A stretch of 64,000 bases of DNA from assembly GCF_014773485.1 (NCBI RefSeq), contig NZ_JACXBP010000004.1:124001-188000 (forward strand), in the 5' to 3' direction. The notes under the pieces were generated by a model. That model saw only the letters and a list, made by a program, of their open reading frames with translations, made no database searches and was not told where the DNA came from. The translations under genes and the position numbers were made by a program. The first letter of the stretch is position 1. Every line of letters begins with the position of its first letter. This DNA is from Erwinia aphidicola. Its GTDB lineage: Bacteria > Pseudomonadota > Gammaproteobacteria > Enterobacterales > Enterobacteriaceae. Of the stretch, positions 1 to 9,250 are shown piece by piece.

Positions 1-96
1 TTTAGCCTTTTTTGATATTTCATACGGCACGTTGAGCGCAGAATAATCTCAGCTGCTGTTATTTAATTAAAAAAAGCCAGTCACGGGGATCATATT

Positions 97-1923
97 ATGA
101 GTAAAATAAGTATCGCTATTATCGGCGCCGGTTCGAGAGGTCTTAGCCTGCTGGAGAGAATCGTCACGCTTTATCCTGAGTACAGTCCCAACCAGAAAAT
201 GGAAATATGGCTGATTGATAAAAACGAAGCGGGATTTGGCGTGCACCTGCCGAACCAGCCCGACTACTTTCTGACTAACACCGTCGCCTGTCAAATCACC
301 CTGTTTGGTGACGATAGCGTCACCGCCCCCGGGAGTATACGTGAGGGCCCGAACTTATATCAGTGGGCGCGTGACCAGGGTTATAAAAAATCAGGGCAGT
401 TGTACTCCAGACGCCCTCAGGGGGAAGAGATTTCGCCTGACGACTATCTCCCGCGAGCGCTATTAGGGGAATATCTTCACTCAGTCTATTTACGTATTTT
501 GCACAACCTCCCGCCAGGTATTACGGTGAATGTGATTCGTGGTTTTGCGGTTCAGGTCAGTTCGTTTTCAAACCATACGATTAAGATTAAGTTAGATAAT
601 GATTTCAAAATAAAGGCCAACTACCTTTTTCTCGCGACCGGCCACGGTGAAAACAGGTCGACGGAAGACGATCTCAGTATTCAACGCTTCGTTTCGGGCA
701 ACCTGCATAAAAATAAATTACTGCGCTATATTCGGCGCCCCTACGAGCTGCGTAAATATAGTCATATTGCCGGGGGCAGCAATGTGATGATCGGCGGAAT
801 GGGTTTAACCACTTACGACATTATTGCCAGACTGACCGTCGGCTGCGGGGGGCGATTCTGCGATGCCGGTCATCGTCTGATTTATCACCCATCCGGTGAT
901 GAACCGCAGATCTACATTTATTCCCGCCAGTCGCTGCCTGCAGGCAGCCGTGGCGTGAATCAGAAGGGGGTCAGCGGGCGCTATCTGGCGCATTTTTTCA
1001 CCCTCGATGCCATCGATCGCTTACGCCAGCGGACAGCGCAGGGAAAAATCGACTTTGTTGCCGACCTGCTACCGCTGCTGATCAAAGAAATGTGCTACGT
1101 CTACAGCTGCGTCGAGCGGGGTGAATGGACGCAGGCTCGGGATTATCAGGCCGGTGCGGCTGAACGTGAGGCAATCAATCAGCTCTTCTATCCGCATCAG
1201 GGGTTAACCTTTTCGACCCTTGAAGAGTGGCGGGCATGGTTTAAAGAGCTGCTGATAAAGGATATTGCTGACGCTGAAAAAGGCAACGTTGACGGCGCAT
1301 TAAAGGCCGCTGCTGATGTCATCAGGGACACGCGCGATATTCTGCGTTATGCCATCAACCACGGTGGGCTGACGCCACAGTCGCACCGTCAGTTTCTGAG
1401 TGAGTTCTGCCCGATATTCAACCGTATTGCGGTGGGGCCGCCCTTAAGACGGAATCAGGAGTTACTGGCGCTGATTGAGAGCGGCGTGGTAGCGCTGGCG
1501 GGTGGGCCCGCAGCCCGATTAGTCTGCCGGTCGGAAAGCGGCCATTTTGCCCTGCACACCTCTTTTGTACAGGAAGAGAGCGTGACGCTGGCTGATATCC
1601 TGATTAAAGCCCGTATAGCGACATTTTCACCCGCCAGCGACAGCTCCAGGCTCTACCATAATCTGCTGGCTGAGGGGGTGATCAGGCCCTATGACAACGA
1701 CGGATTTCCCGCGGGCGGGATAGATATCGACAGGCAGCACCACGTCATCAGCCGTAAGAAAATCAGTCAGAAGAACATCTATGCCCTGGGCACGCCGGTG
1801 GAAGGGCCGAACTACTTCACTTATGTGCTGCCGCGCCCGGCAGTGAACTCAACGGCACTGCAGGAAGCCGCGCTTTGTGTCGTCGACATGTATCAAAATA
1901 TCCGTAAACACGCGGGCAGCTGA
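97..1923 (+). CDS. FAD/NAD(P)-binding protein, function unknown
   Basis: A 608-residue protein with an N-terminal dinucleotide-binding Rossmann motif (GAGSRG, residues 10-15) and a second glycine-rich stretch (IGGMG, about residue 232), the layout of the FAD-NAD(P)-binding family related to flavin monooxygenases. A conserved C-terminal ALGTPVEGPNYFTYVLPRP segment closes the protein. There is no signal peptide, so it is probably cytosolic. The ATG at 97 has a GGGGA stretch just upstream. Its left neighbour is outside the window and the next gene starts 148 bp downstream, so its partners are not visible. Such proteins are often found beside specialised-metabolite genes, but the substrate cannot be read from sequence. 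The upstream DNA and first third of the gene are more AT-rich than the following helicase gene, which hints at acquired DNA. Family assignment is reasonably sure; the reaction is not. Confidence 0.75.
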   Translation: MSKISIAIIGAGSRGLSLLERIVTLYPEYSPNQKMEIWLIDKNEAGFGVHLPNQPDYFLTNTVACQITLFGDDSVTAPGSIREGPNLYQWARDQGYKKSGQLYSRRPQGEEISPDDYLPRALLGEYLHSVYLRILHNLPPGITVNVIRGFAVQVSSFSNHTIKIKLDNDFKIKANYLFLATGHGENRSTEDDLSIQRFVSGNLHKNKLLRYIRRPYELRKYSHIAGGSNVMIGGMGLTTYDIIARLTVGCGGRFCDAGHRLIYHPSGDEPQIYIYSRQSLPAGSRGVNQKGVSGRYLAHFFTLDAIDRLRQRTAQGKIDFVADLLPLLIKEMCYVYSCVERGEWTQARDYQAGAAEREAINQLFYPHQGLTFSTLEEWRAWFKELLIKDIADAEKGNVDGALKAAADVIRDTRDILRYAINHGGLTPQSHRQFLSEFCPIFNRIAVGPPLRRNQELLALIESGVVALAGGPAARLVCRSESGHFALHTSFVQEESVTLADILIKARIATFSPASDSSRLYHNLLAEGVIRPYDNDGFPAGGIDIDRQHHVISRKKISQKNIYALGTPVEGPNYFTYVLPRPAVNSTALQEAALCVVDMYQNIRKHAGS

Positions 1924-2071
1924 TTCGACCTGCAGCCCATCACGCTGCTGCGATATTTTTTGCCGTCCTGAAGTGCCATGGCGGTTGCATTAAACCCTGA
2001 GGAGTTACTACTATTGTCGGTTGCTGTAGAGCGAACCCCATTCCGCTCTGGTTACTCAGGGATACTGCCCG

Positions 2072-4630
2072 ATGTCGTCCGTCGCTTATAACGAAAAACA
2101 GGTCATTCGCTGGCTCGGTGCGCGAACCGTTGCGCGCGCGCGCGATTTGATCGCCAGCGTACAAAATATAGCGTGGCAGAATACCCTGTTGACCGGCGAA
2201 GTACCGGGGCGCAAAGCGGAACCTTTCAGCGTGATGGTGCACTTCAGCCGCCCGCAGGGCAGGCTGCATGCCAGCGGCGAGTGCAGCTGCGCGGTGAAAA
2301 ATAACTGCAAGCACGTGGCGGCGCTGATGCTGGCCAACCTGCAACCGCGCCAGCCGAAGGTCGCGGTGGCGCTTGAGACGATACAGGCCGAGCCGGTGCC
2401 GGTCCTGCAGCTGGAGTCACGCGCCAAATTTATCAGCGGTTATGGCCACTACGGGCATCGCCAGAAGCGCCTCGACTTCGCCGCGGTCAGCTTTGACTAC
2501 GCCGGAGTAAGGGTGGAGGCCAATAGCCGGGCCGAGAGTTTCGCCGACCGCACAGGCCAGCGCTTTCACGTTCAGCGCCAGGCTGAAGAGGAGCAGTCGT
2601 GGCTGGCGCAGATCGCCAGCATCGGGCTGCGGACTATTCCTGCAGGCCATATCTACACGCCGGCGCCGCTGCCGCCAGCGATCTTCGCACCGGAATCTCC
2701 CGGCCTGTGGCGCGACTTTATCAAAAAAGGCCTGCCGGCCCTGCGCAGGCGCGGCTGGCGCGTCAGTATGGACGACGATTTCACCTGGAATATCACCGAG
2801 GTGGAAGCGATAGAAGGGCGCGCCGTACAGGGTGATGATGGCTGGTTCGATCTGGAGCTGGCCATGAAAATCGGCCGCCGTCGCGTGCGGCTGGAACCGC
2901 TGCTGGCACGCTTGTTTGCCGCCGATCGTCGCTGGATGTCCGGCAATCTCAGCCTGATCCCCGACGATGAGCAGATTGAGCTGCGCGACGAGCGCAACCA
3001 GCGCCTGCTGTTCCGCGCCGCACAGCTGAAACCGCTGGTCGGCAATCTGATCGATCTGTTTGACAGTGAAAGCCCACAGCCGCTGAGATTAGCCGCATGG
3101 GATGTCGGCCGCCTTAGCCAGGCCGATGACCGCAGCCGCTGGATATTTGACGGCGACAACGCGGTGCACCAACTTGCGGAGCGCCTCAACGGCAATACGG
3201 GGGTACAGCCGGTGGCTCCCCCTGCCGGGCTTCGGGCCACGCTGCGCGACTATCAGCAGCAGGGCGTTAACTGGATGCAGTTCCTGCGTCAGCACCAGCT
3301 GGCTGGGGTACTGGCGGATGATATGGGGTTAGGTAAAACCATTCAGACGCTGGCGCACCTGCTGGTGGAGAAAGAAGCGGGGCGGCTCGACCGCCCTGCG
3401 CTGATCGTGGTGCCGACCACGCTGGTGCACAACTGGTGCTGCGAAGCCGCGCGTTTCGCCCCCGATCTGCGCGTGCTGGCGCTGACCGGCCCGCAGCGCA
3501 AAGAGTTTTACCACAGCATTGAACAGTATGACGTGGTGATCACTACCTACTCGCTGCTGTGGCGCGACCAGCCGCAGCTGGTGGCGCATTACTACCACCT
3601 GCTGATCCTTGATGAGGCGCAGTACGTGAAAAACAGCGCCTCGCGCGCTGCCTCGGTGATCCGCATGCTGAAAACCCGTCACCGCCTGTGCCTGACCGGT
3701 ACTCCGCTGGAAAACCACCTCGGCGAGCTGTGGTCGCAGTTTGACTTCCTGCTGCCCGGTTTTCTCGGCAGCGAACGTGACTTTACCCAGCACTGGCGTA
3801 TTCCGGTGGAGCGCAACGGCGACAAGGTGCGGCGCGAGCTGCTGGCGAAGCGCGTGCGGCCATTTATGCTGCGCCGCCGTAAGCAGGAGGTGGCGAAAGA
3901 GCTGCCGCCGAAAAACACCATTGTGCGCAGCGTGGCGCTCGACGGCGCCCAGCGCGAATTGTATGACCAGGTGAAATCGGCAATGCAGGACCGCGTGCAG
4001 CTGGCGGTGCAGCAGCAGGGCGCGGGGCGCAGCCATCTGCTGGTGCTGGATGCGCTGCTCAAGCTGCGCCAGATCTGCTGCGATCCGCGCCTGCTGGCCG
4101 ACCCGCGCGCCGGGAAGGTCAAGCACTCGGCCAAGCTGGCGCTGCTGCGTGAGATGCTGCACGATCTGCTGGCGGAAGATCGCCGGATTCTGATCTTCTC
4201 GCAGTTCACCACCATGCTGGCGATCATCGCGGAAGAGCTGACTAAAGCTCGCATCCCGTTTGTCACCCTCACCGGCAGCACCCGCGATCGCTCTGCGCCG
4301 GTCGAACGCTTCCAAAACGGCGAAGTGCCGGTGTTTCTGATTAGCCTTAAGGCGGGCGGCGTGGGTCTGAACCTGACGGCGGCGGATACCGTGATCCACT
4401 ACGATCCCTGGTGGAACCCGGCGGCAGAAAATCAGGCCACCGATCGCGCGTACCGCTTAGGTCAGGATAAACCGGTATTTGTCTATAAGCTGATCGCTGC
4501 CGATACCATAGAAGAGAAGATTGTGGCGCTGCAGCAGCAGAAAGCCGATCTGGCGGGGGAGATCCTTGATGACGAGCTGAGCGAACCCAGCCAGTTTAGC
4601 CCGGACGATTTAACCGCGCTTTTCTCATAA
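2072..4630 (+). CDS. SWIM-domain SNF2-family helicase
   Basis: An 852-residue SNF2/RapA-type ATPase. The N-terminal part carries a SWIM zinc motif, CxC (C71, C73) followed by CxH (C79, H81). The ATPase core shows Walker A (DDMGLGKT, about residues 416-423), a DEAQ box (514-517) and a LTGTPLEN motif. The C-terminal helicase lobe ends with GGVGLNL and an NQATDRAYRLGQ motif VI. Such proteins translocate on double-stranded DNA and remodel protein-DNA or RNA polymerase complexes; the cellular role of the bacterial SWIM-SNF2 class is poorly defined. The gene stands alone, convergent with sstT, with a perfect inverted repeat between them. The ATG at 2072 has AGGGA about ten bases upstream. Confidence 0.9.
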   Translation: MSSVAYNEKQVIRWLGARTVARARDLIASVQNIAWQNTLLTGEVPGRKAEPFSVMVHFSRPQGRLHASGECSCAVKNNCKHVAALMLANLQPRQPKVAVALETIQAEPVPVLQLESRAKFISGYGHYGHRQKRLDFAAVSFDYAGVRVEANSRAESFADRTGQRFHVQRQAEEEQSWLAQIASIGLRTIPAGHIYTPAPLPPAIFAPESPGLWRDFIKKGLPALRRRGWRVSMDDDFTWNITEVEAIEGRAVQGDDGWFDLELAMKIGRRRVRLEPLLARLFAADRRWMSGNLSLIPDDEQIELRDERNQRLLFRAAQLKPLVGNLIDLFDSESPQPLRLAAWDVGRLSQADDRSRWIFDGDNAVHQLAERLNGNTGVQPVAPPAGLRATLRDYQQQGVNWMQFLRQHQLAGVLADDMGLGKTIQTLAHLLVEKEAGRLDRPALIVVPTTLVHNWCCEAARFAPDLRVLALTGPQRKEFYHSIEQYDVVITTYSLLWRDQPQLVAHYYHLLILDEAQYVKNSASRAASVIRMLKTRHRLCLTGTPLENHLGELWSQFDFLLPGFLGSERDFTQHWRIPVERNGDKVRRELLAKRVRPFMLRRRKQEVAKELPPKNTIVRSVALDGAQRELYDQVKSAMQDRVQLAVQQQGAGRSHLLVLDALLKLRQICCDPRLLADPRAGKVKHSAKLALLREMLHDLLAEDRRILIFSQFTTMLAIIAEELTKARIPFVTLTGSTRDRSAPVERFQNGEVPVFLISLKAGGVGLNLTAADTVIHYDPWWNPAAENQATDRAYRLGQDKPVFVYKLIAADTIEEKIVALQQQKADLAGEILDDELSEPSQFSPDDLTALFS

Positions 4631-4637
4631 ATAAGTC

Positions 4638-4659
4638 GGGGTCAGGCAGGCCTGACCCC
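4638..4659. repeat. perfect inverted repeat between convergent genes
   Basis: A 10-bp arm (ggggtcaggc), a 2-base loop and the exact complementary arm. It resembles the scattered REP-like palindromes of this window in the GGGTC core, but the flank reads CTCAC rather than CTAC. It sits between the stops of the helicase gene and sstT and could act as a bidirectional stem-loop terminator, although no T-run follows. Confidence 0.6.
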
Positions 4660-4669
4660 TCACTCAATC

Positions 4670-5908
4670 TTACGCGTTCTGCCCGATGCGGCGCTCGTCG
4701 GCCATGCAGGCCGCGGCGGTAAACAGAATGTCCGCCGAAGAGTTCAGCGCGGTTTCCGCTGAGTCCTGCAATACGCCGATAATAAAGCCGACCGCCACCA
4801 CCTGCATCGCCACCTCATTGGGTATGCCAAACATATTACAGGCCACCGGGATCAGCAGCAGCGAGCCGCCCGCCACGCCGGATGCGCCGCAGGCGCAAAT
4901 CGAGGCCACCAGGCTCAGCAGAATAGCCGTGGCCACATCCACCTGAATCCCCAGCGTATGCACCGCCGCCAGCGTCAGCACGGTGATGGTGATCGACGCG
5001 CCGGCCATGCTGATATTGGCACCGATCGGAATCGAGACCGAATAGGTGTCTTCATCCAGGCCCAGCTTTTTCGCCAGTGCCATATTCACCGGAATATTGG
5101 CGGCCGAACTGCGGGTAAAGAACGCGGTCACGCCGCTTTCACGCAGGCAGGTAAAGACCAGCGGATACGGATTACGGCGGATCTGCCACCACACCAGCAG
5201 CGGGTTGAACACCAGCGCCATCAGCAGCATACAGCCGATCAGCAGCCCCAGCAGGCTGGCATAATCCCACAGCGCATCGAAGCCGGTAGAGGCGAGGATC
5301 GAACCGACCAGCCCGAAAATGCCGATCGGCGCAAAGCGGATCACAATACGCACCAGGCGGGTGACTGCATCGGATGCATCGTTGAGGAAAGTGCGGGTGC
5401 TCTCGCTGCTGTGGCGGAAGGCAAAGCCAAGGCCGATCGCCCACACCAGAATGCCGATGTAGTTGGCGTTCATCAGCGCGCTAATCGGGTTCGACACCAT
5501 GCTCATTAGCAGGCCGTGCAGCACTTCAAGGATGCCGGAAGGCGGCACGATCTCGCTGCTGGCCGCGCGCAGCGTCAGGTTCTGCGGCAGCAGATGGCTG
5601 GCAACCACCGCGACAACGGCAGCGCAGAAGGTGCTGAGCAGATAGAGGATAACGATCGGGCGGATATTGGTCTTCTGCCCCTGCTGGTGGTTTGCTATCG
5701 AGGAGATCACCAACACCAGCACCAGCAGGGGGGCCACGGCTTTCAGCGCGCTGACAAACAGCTCGCCGAGCAGGCCAACCGCCAGCGCATGACTTTTCGA
5801 GAACCAGGCCAGGGCAATCCCGGCCAGCAGTCCAATCATAATTTGTGTTACCAGGCTGCCCTGAATCAGGCGCTGTATCAGCCCGCGTCCGCTGTTTTCT
5901 GTCCGCAT
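4670..5908 (-). CDS. sstT: serine/threonine:Na+ symporter
   Basis: A 412-residue multi-spanning inner-membrane protein of the dicarboxylate/amino acid:cation symporter (DAACS) family, close to the 414 residues of E. coli SstT. Recognisable segments include the serine-rich loop [14 protein letters not shown] and the [20 protein letters not shown] region that carries the conserved substrate and sodium-binding residues. It imports serine and threonine with sodium. It is a single-gene unit, divergent from nothing close by, and convergent with the SNF2 helicase gene. The start is the ATG at 5908, giving the usual N terminus before the first membrane helix. Confidence 0.93.
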   Translation of the reverse strand: MRTENSGRGLIQRLIQGSLVTQIMIGLLAGIALAWFSKSHALAVGLLGELFVSALKAVAPLLVLVLVISSIANHQQGQKTNIRPIVILYLLSTFCAAVVAVVASHLLPQNLTLRAASSEIVPPSGILEVLHGLLMSMVSNPISALMNANYIGILVWAIGLGFAFRHSSESTRTFLNDASDAVTRLVRIVIRFAPIGIFGLVGSILASTGFDALWDYASLLGLLIGCMLLMALVFNPLLVWWQIRRNPYPLVFTCLRESGVTAFFTRSSAANIPVNMALAKKLGLDEDTYSVSIPIGANISMAGASITITVLTLAAVHTLGIQVDVATAILLSLVASICACGASGVAGGSLLLIPVACNMFGIPNEVAMQVVAVGFIIGVLQDSAETALNSSADILFTAAACMADERRIGQNA

Positions 5909-6137
5909 AATTTTAAATCGCTATTGTTATCGGTGTGTCTGGGAGTTTGCGAGGGGCAGTATAAGGAAATGTTCTGACAGGGGAAGGGAAAAATCAGGTT
6001 TTGTCACCTGCGGGCCAGGCATCGGCCCGGGCTGACCACCTGGGTAACAGTGATAAATGGCATAGCGGGGGGCGCACTATGCCGGCACTGCGGTGGTTTC
6101 AATACCAGCTACCTGAGTATCTGCTCCCCCCGGTCAA

Positions 6138-7166
6138 TCACTCCTGACGCAGCTGCAAATCGAGCGGCGTTTTGCTCGGCTCACCGCCAATCTCGCGCGC
6201 CAGCTTCGGCACCATATAGCCTGATACCATGCTCAGCAGCTGGCGCATGATGGCGCGTGCTTCATCGTCGGAGACATAAAAGTGCGCGGCGCCCTGCACT
6301 TTATCCAGCACGTGCAGGTAATAAGGCAGGATCCCGGCGTCAAACAGCGCATTGCTCAGCTGCGCAAGGGCGGGGGCATTATCGTTAACGCCGCGCAGCA
6401 GCACGCTCTGATTGAGCAGCGTTACCCCGGCACGTTTCAGCATGCGCATGCCGTGGCGCAAATCGTCGTCAATCTCCTGCGCGTGGTTAATGTGCGTGAC
6501 CATCAGCGTTTGCAGACGCGACTGCGCCAGCCGCTGGCACAGCGCTTCGGTAATGCGTTTCGGGATCACCACCGGCAGGCGGCTGTGAATGCGCAGGCGC
6601 TTCAGATGCGGGATCTGCTCCAGTTCGCCGATCAGCCAGTTCAGTTCATGATCCTTCGCCATCAGCGGATCGCCGCCGGAGAAAATAATCTCATCCAGTT
6701 CTGGCTGTTGTCGGATATACTCCAGGGCCTGCTGCCAGTTGCGTTTGTTGCCCTGGTTGTCCGAGTAAGGAAAATGGCGGCGGAAGCAGTAACGGCAATT
6801 GACGGCGCAGCCGCCTTTGACCAGCAACAGCGCACGATTACGATATTTATGTAACAGACCCGGCACCACGCTGCTCTGCTCATCGAGCGGATCGGTACTG
6901 TAGCCCGGTGCATCGACAAACTCCTGCTTTGAGGTGATCACCTGTAGCAGCAGCGGATCCTGCGGATCGCCTTTGCGCATACGTGCCGCAAAGGCGCGCG
7001 GGACGCGCAGGGCGAAAAGACGCCGTGCGTCATGGCCTGAAACCAGTTCAGGGTGATGTTGCAACGCTAAAAGTTGCAGTAATTCATCCGGATCAGTGAT
7101 TACATCAGCAAGTTGATGCAACCAATCTTCTCGCACAGGGGGATTTAGGGTTACAATGTGTGCCAT
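6138..7166 (-). CDS. epmB: EF-P-(R)-beta-lysine generating lysine 2,3-aminomutase
   Basis: A 342-residue radical SAM enzyme with the CxxxCxxC cluster motif (C120, C124, C127; CAVNCRYC) and the GGDPLM segment that follows. EpmB converts (S)-alpha-lysine to (R)-beta-lysine, which EpmA attaches to elongation factor P. It is the same length as E. coli EpmB (YjeK) and lacks the long C-terminal extension of catabolic aminomutases. It is divergent from efp with only 41 bp between the two starts, so the two promoters must overlap. EpmA lies at 12427-13404, so both dedicated lysylation enzymes and the substrate are in this window. Confidence 0.95.
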   Translation of the reverse strand: MAHIVTLNPPVREDWLHQLADVITDPDELLQLLALQHHPELVSGHDARRLFALRVPRAFAARMRKGDPQDPLLLQVITSKQEFVDAPGYSTDPLDEQSSVVPGLLHKYRNRALLLVKGGCAVNCRYCFRRHFPYSDNQGNKRNWQQALEYIRQQPELDEIIFSGGDPLMAKDHELNWLIGELEQIPHLKRLRIHSRLPVVIPKRITEALCQRLAQSRLQTLMVTHINHAQEIDDDLRHGMRMLKRAGVTLLNQSVLLRGVNDNAPALAQLSNALFDAGILPYYLHVLDKVQGAAHFYVSDDEARAIMRQLLSMVSGYMVPKLAREIGGEPSKTPLDLQLRQE

Positions 7167-7207
7167 TTTTTTGGCTAAGTACCAGTTATAAATTGTAGAG
7201 GGCCTTC

Positions 7208-7774
7208 ATGGCGACTTATTCTAGCAACGATTTCCGTCCCGGTCTTAAAATCATGTTCGAAGGCGAGCCTTATGCCATCGAATCAAGCGAGTTTGTTAAG
7301 CCGGGTAAAGGCCAGGCATTCGCACGCGTAAAAATGCGTCGTCTGCTGACCGGAAGCCGCGTTGAGAAAACTTTCAAATCTACCGACTCCGCTGAAGGCG
7401 CTGACGTAGTAGATACCAACCTGAACTACCTGTACAACGACGGCGAGTTCTTCCACTTTATGCACCCGGAAACCTTCGAACAGCACCCTGTTGAAGCGAA
7501 AACCGTTGGCGATGCGGCTAAATGGCTGCTGGACAATGCAGAGTGCATCGTGACCCTGTGGAACGGCAAACCTATCCAGGTTCTGCCACCGAACTTCGTT
7601 GAGCTGGAAATCACCGATACTGACCCAGGCCTGAAAGGCGACACGGCAGGTACCGGCGGCAAGCCAGCGACTCTCTCTACCGGTGCGGTAGTGAAAGTGC
7701 CCCTGTTTGTGCAGATTGGCGAAGTGATTAAAGTTGATACCCGTTCTGGCGAATACGTTTCCCGCGTAAAATAA
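7208..7774 (+). CDS. efp: translation elongation factor P
   Basis: A 188-residue three-domain EF-P, identical in length to the E. coli protein. It relieves ribosome stalling at consecutive prolines. Lys34, in the loop VKPGKGQAF of domain I, is the site of beta-lysylation by EpmA/EpmB. The ATG at 7208 follows the sequence AGAGGG. The gene is followed by a stem-loop terminator and has a highly expressed codon style (for example cgt and ctg preference), unlike most flanking genes. Confidence 0.97.
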   Translation: MATYSSNDFRPGLKIMFEGEPYAIESSEFVKPGKGQAFARVKMRRLLTGSRVEKTFKSTDSAEGADVVDTNLNYLYNDGEFFHFMHPETFEQHPVEAKTVGDAAKWLLDNAECIVTLWNGKPIQVLPPNFVELEITDTDPGLKGDTAGTGGKPATLSTGAVVKVPLFVQIGEVIKVDTRSGEYVSRVK

Positions 7775-7782
7775 GCCCGATC

Positions 7783-7815
7783 GAAGGGGCCTGGCATCGT
7801 CAGGCCCTTCTTACG
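7783..7815 (+). terminator. stem-loop terminator of efp
   Basis: The arms gaaggggcctg (7783-7793) and caggcccttc (7801-7810) pair with one bulged G around a 7-base loop, followed by a short T-rich stretch. The position 8 bases after the efp stop fits a factor-independent terminator. Confidence 0.75.
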
Positions 7816-7866
7816 TTTCCCCTCAATTTCTTTTATCCCGCAAAACATGCAGGTAGATAAATTACG

Positions 7867-7877
7867 GCTATGCTTAT
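7867..7877 (+). promoter_or_regulatory. sigma-S-type -10 element of the entericidin gene
   Basis: The sequence gctatgctta agrees with the extended -10 element preferred by RpoS (KCTAYRCTTAA) at its first ten positions. It lies about 40 bp upstream of the entericidin start. E. coli ecnB is known to be RpoS-controlled, so the match is in the expected place. No clear -35 element is seen, which is acceptable for this promoter class. Confidence 0.5.
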
Positions 7878-7913
7878 ATCGCTGTGCTTATCTCTAATTA
7901 AAAGGAAATTGCT

Positions 7914-8045
7914 ATGAAGAAAAGTATTGTTGCTGTTCTTTCTGTTCTGGTGCTCTCTTCGGTGCTGACGGCCTGTAACACCACGCGCGGCGTGGGTGAA
8001 GACGTTGAAGCCGGCGGTAAAGCTATTCAGAAAAGCACTAACTGA
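7914..8045 (+). CDS. ecnB: entericidin B-like lipoprotein
   Basis: A 43-residue lipoprotein. The N terminus is a signal sequence ending in the lipobox LTAC, with Cys21 as lipidation site, followed by [18 protein letters not shown], the hallmark of entericidins. E. coli EcnB is a bacteriolytic, RpoS-controlled lipoprotein opposed by EcnA. Only one entericidin is present here; a separate ecnA antidote gene is not seen between efp and this gene. The ATG is preceded by AAAGGAAA. A good stem-loop terminator follows directly after the stop. Confidence 0.9.
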   Translation: MKKSIVAVLSVLVLSSVLTACNTTRGVGEDVEAGGKAIQKSTN

Positions 8046-8057
8046 TCAGTATGATGG

Positions 8058-8081
8058 GCCGGTGCCTGCGCACCGGCTTTG
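8058..8081 (+). terminator. terminator of the entericidin gene
   Basis: A perfect 8-bp stem, gccggtgc (8058-8065) with gcaccggc (8070-8077) around a 4-base loop, followed by TTTGC. It ends at the stop codon of the convergent blc gene and may serve both directions. Confidence 0.75.
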
Positions 8082-8606
8082 CTATTGCTGATTCACCCAG
8101 ATCAGTTTATCCACGGCGAACCCTTCCTGACGTGCCTGTGATACCAGCTGTTCTTTTACCTGCGGCGCCAGCTGCGGCGTGCGCGACAGGATCCACAGAT
8201 ATTCCCGATTCGGCCCGCATACCAGCGCGTGCTGATAATCCTTATCCAGCGCAATCACGTTGTAGCCACCGTAGAACGGCCCGAAGAACGAGACTTTCAG
8301 CGCGGCCTGCTGCGGGGATCCGGTAAAGTACGCTTTGCCGATGCTCTCCTGCCACTTCTGCTTCTTAGGGTTGAAACCCCGGTTGACCACCTTGAGGCCA
8401 CCGTCGTCACGCTTGCTGTAGGTCGCCGTCACGTGATCTAACCCACGTTCAAACGGATGGTTAAGGCGGGCGATCTCATACCAGCTGCCAAGATAGCGAT
8501 CGGCGTCGAAGCCGGAGATCGGGGTGATCCCTTTGGGTGGGGTGGTGGTGCAGGCAACAGAGAGTAGCGCGGCGCCGCCGGCGGTGATCATTTTCCACAG
8601 TGACAT
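8082..8606 (-). CDS. blc: outer-membrane lipocalin lipoprotein
   Basis: A 174-residue bacterial lipocalin. The signal peptide ends at the lipobox SVAC (Cys19), and the lipocalin signature GSWYEIARL follows at about residues 41-49. Blc is an outer-membrane lipoprotein that binds lysophospholipids and is linked to envelope stress and starvation. In E. coli the neighbours are sugE and ampC; both are absent here. It is convergent with the entericidin gene, and a 278-bp gap with a nested palindrome separates its start from frdD. Confidence 0.93.
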   Translation of the reverse strand: MSLWKMITAGGAALLSVACTTTPPKGITPISGFDADRYLGSWYEIARLNHPFERGLDHVTATYSKRDDGGLKVVNRGFNPKKQKWQESIGKAYFTGSPQQAALKVSFFGPFYGGYNVIALDKDYQHALVCGPNREYLWILSRTPQLAPQVKEQLVSQARQEGFAVDKLIWVNQQ

Positions 8607-8710
8607 AGGCCATTCCTTTTATAATGAATGGCCTGAGTATAGTCCCGATTTCCCCCGAAGCATCATCGTCGCGGTTTTAAACCCACAGCCAGCACGATGA
8701 TCGTGTGGGA

Positions 8711-8814
8711 TGAGCTCGGCCTGAGGTAAGCCGGACGTCACGCGGCAGGGATGCCGCGTGCCGAGGCCCGCAGGGAGCGTCTTTTGCCGTTCCGGCGTGC
8801 TCAGGCCGAGCTCA
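8711..8814. repeat. 104-bp nested palindromic element between blc and frdD
   Basis: The outer arms are a perfect 15-bp inverted repeat (tgagctcggcctgag at 8711-8725; complement at 8800-8814). Inside them is a second pair, gccgga (8730-8735) with tccggc (8791-8796), and an inner 9-bp hairpin cacgcggca-ggga-tgccgcgtg (8739-8760). The whole can fold into a long branched stem. It has the size and shape of a small non-autonomous palindromic repeat. It contains no believable gene, although short open frames cross it. It lies at the place where ampC stands in several other enterics. Confidence 0.7.
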
Positions 8815-8884
8815 GCCGGATTACTGAACGTTTAGCAATGGAGATCTTTTCTAAAGATCCCTCTGTGAAATGCCCGGCCAGCTA

Positions 8885-9241
8885 TTACACGGCAATCACC
8901 CCAATCACCGCGACTGCACTCAGCACGGCGGCAATGCCGTAGCACAGCAGTTTGCTGCGCGGAATGTGCACTTTCAGGTCGTGCAGGCTGTGGTGCAGGC
9001 GATGCAGGCTGCACCACAGCGGCAGCACAATCACCAGCAGCAGCAGCAGCCTGCCGCCGGGCGACTGCGCGAAGCCAACAATGCGCTGATAGCTGAATGC
9101 ATCGGCTGAAGCCCAGCCCAGCGGCAGCAGCAGGCCGACCAGCAGCACCACTACCGGGCTGACCAGCGCGGCCCACATCCCCCCAGCACCAAACAGCCCC
9201 CAGAAAAGGGGTTCATCCGAACGTTGCGGTTGCGTTTTCAT
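8885..9241 (-). CDS. frdD: fumarate reductase membrane anchor subunit D
   Basis: A 118-residue membrane protein with three hydrophobic helices and the typical [18 protein letters not shown] segment shared with E. coli FrdD (119 residues). With FrdC it anchors the FrdAB catalytic dimer to the inner membrane and forms the menaquinol site for anaerobic fumarate respiration. It is the last gene of frdABCD, 9 bp after frdC. A short 7-bp hairpin at 8843-8859 follows its stop. Confidence 0.95.
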   Translation of the reverse strand: MKTQPQRSDEPLFWGLFGAGGMWAALVSPVVVLLVGLLLPLGWASADAFSYQRIVGFAQSPGGRLLLLLVIVLPLWCSLHRLHHSLHDLKVHIPRSKLLCYGIAAVLSAVAVIGVIAV

Positions 9242-9250
9242 CTTCTCTCC

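Noticed and set aside
3329..4399. 356-codon minus-strand open frame inside the SNF2 helicase gene
   Set aside because: Antisense shadow, rich in His, Gln and Arg; the plus-strand frame has all helicase motifs.
8751..8942. 63-codon open frame crossing the nested palindrome
   Set aside because: It runs through the inverted repeat and into frdD's end in the wrong direction; its sequence reflects the repeat only.
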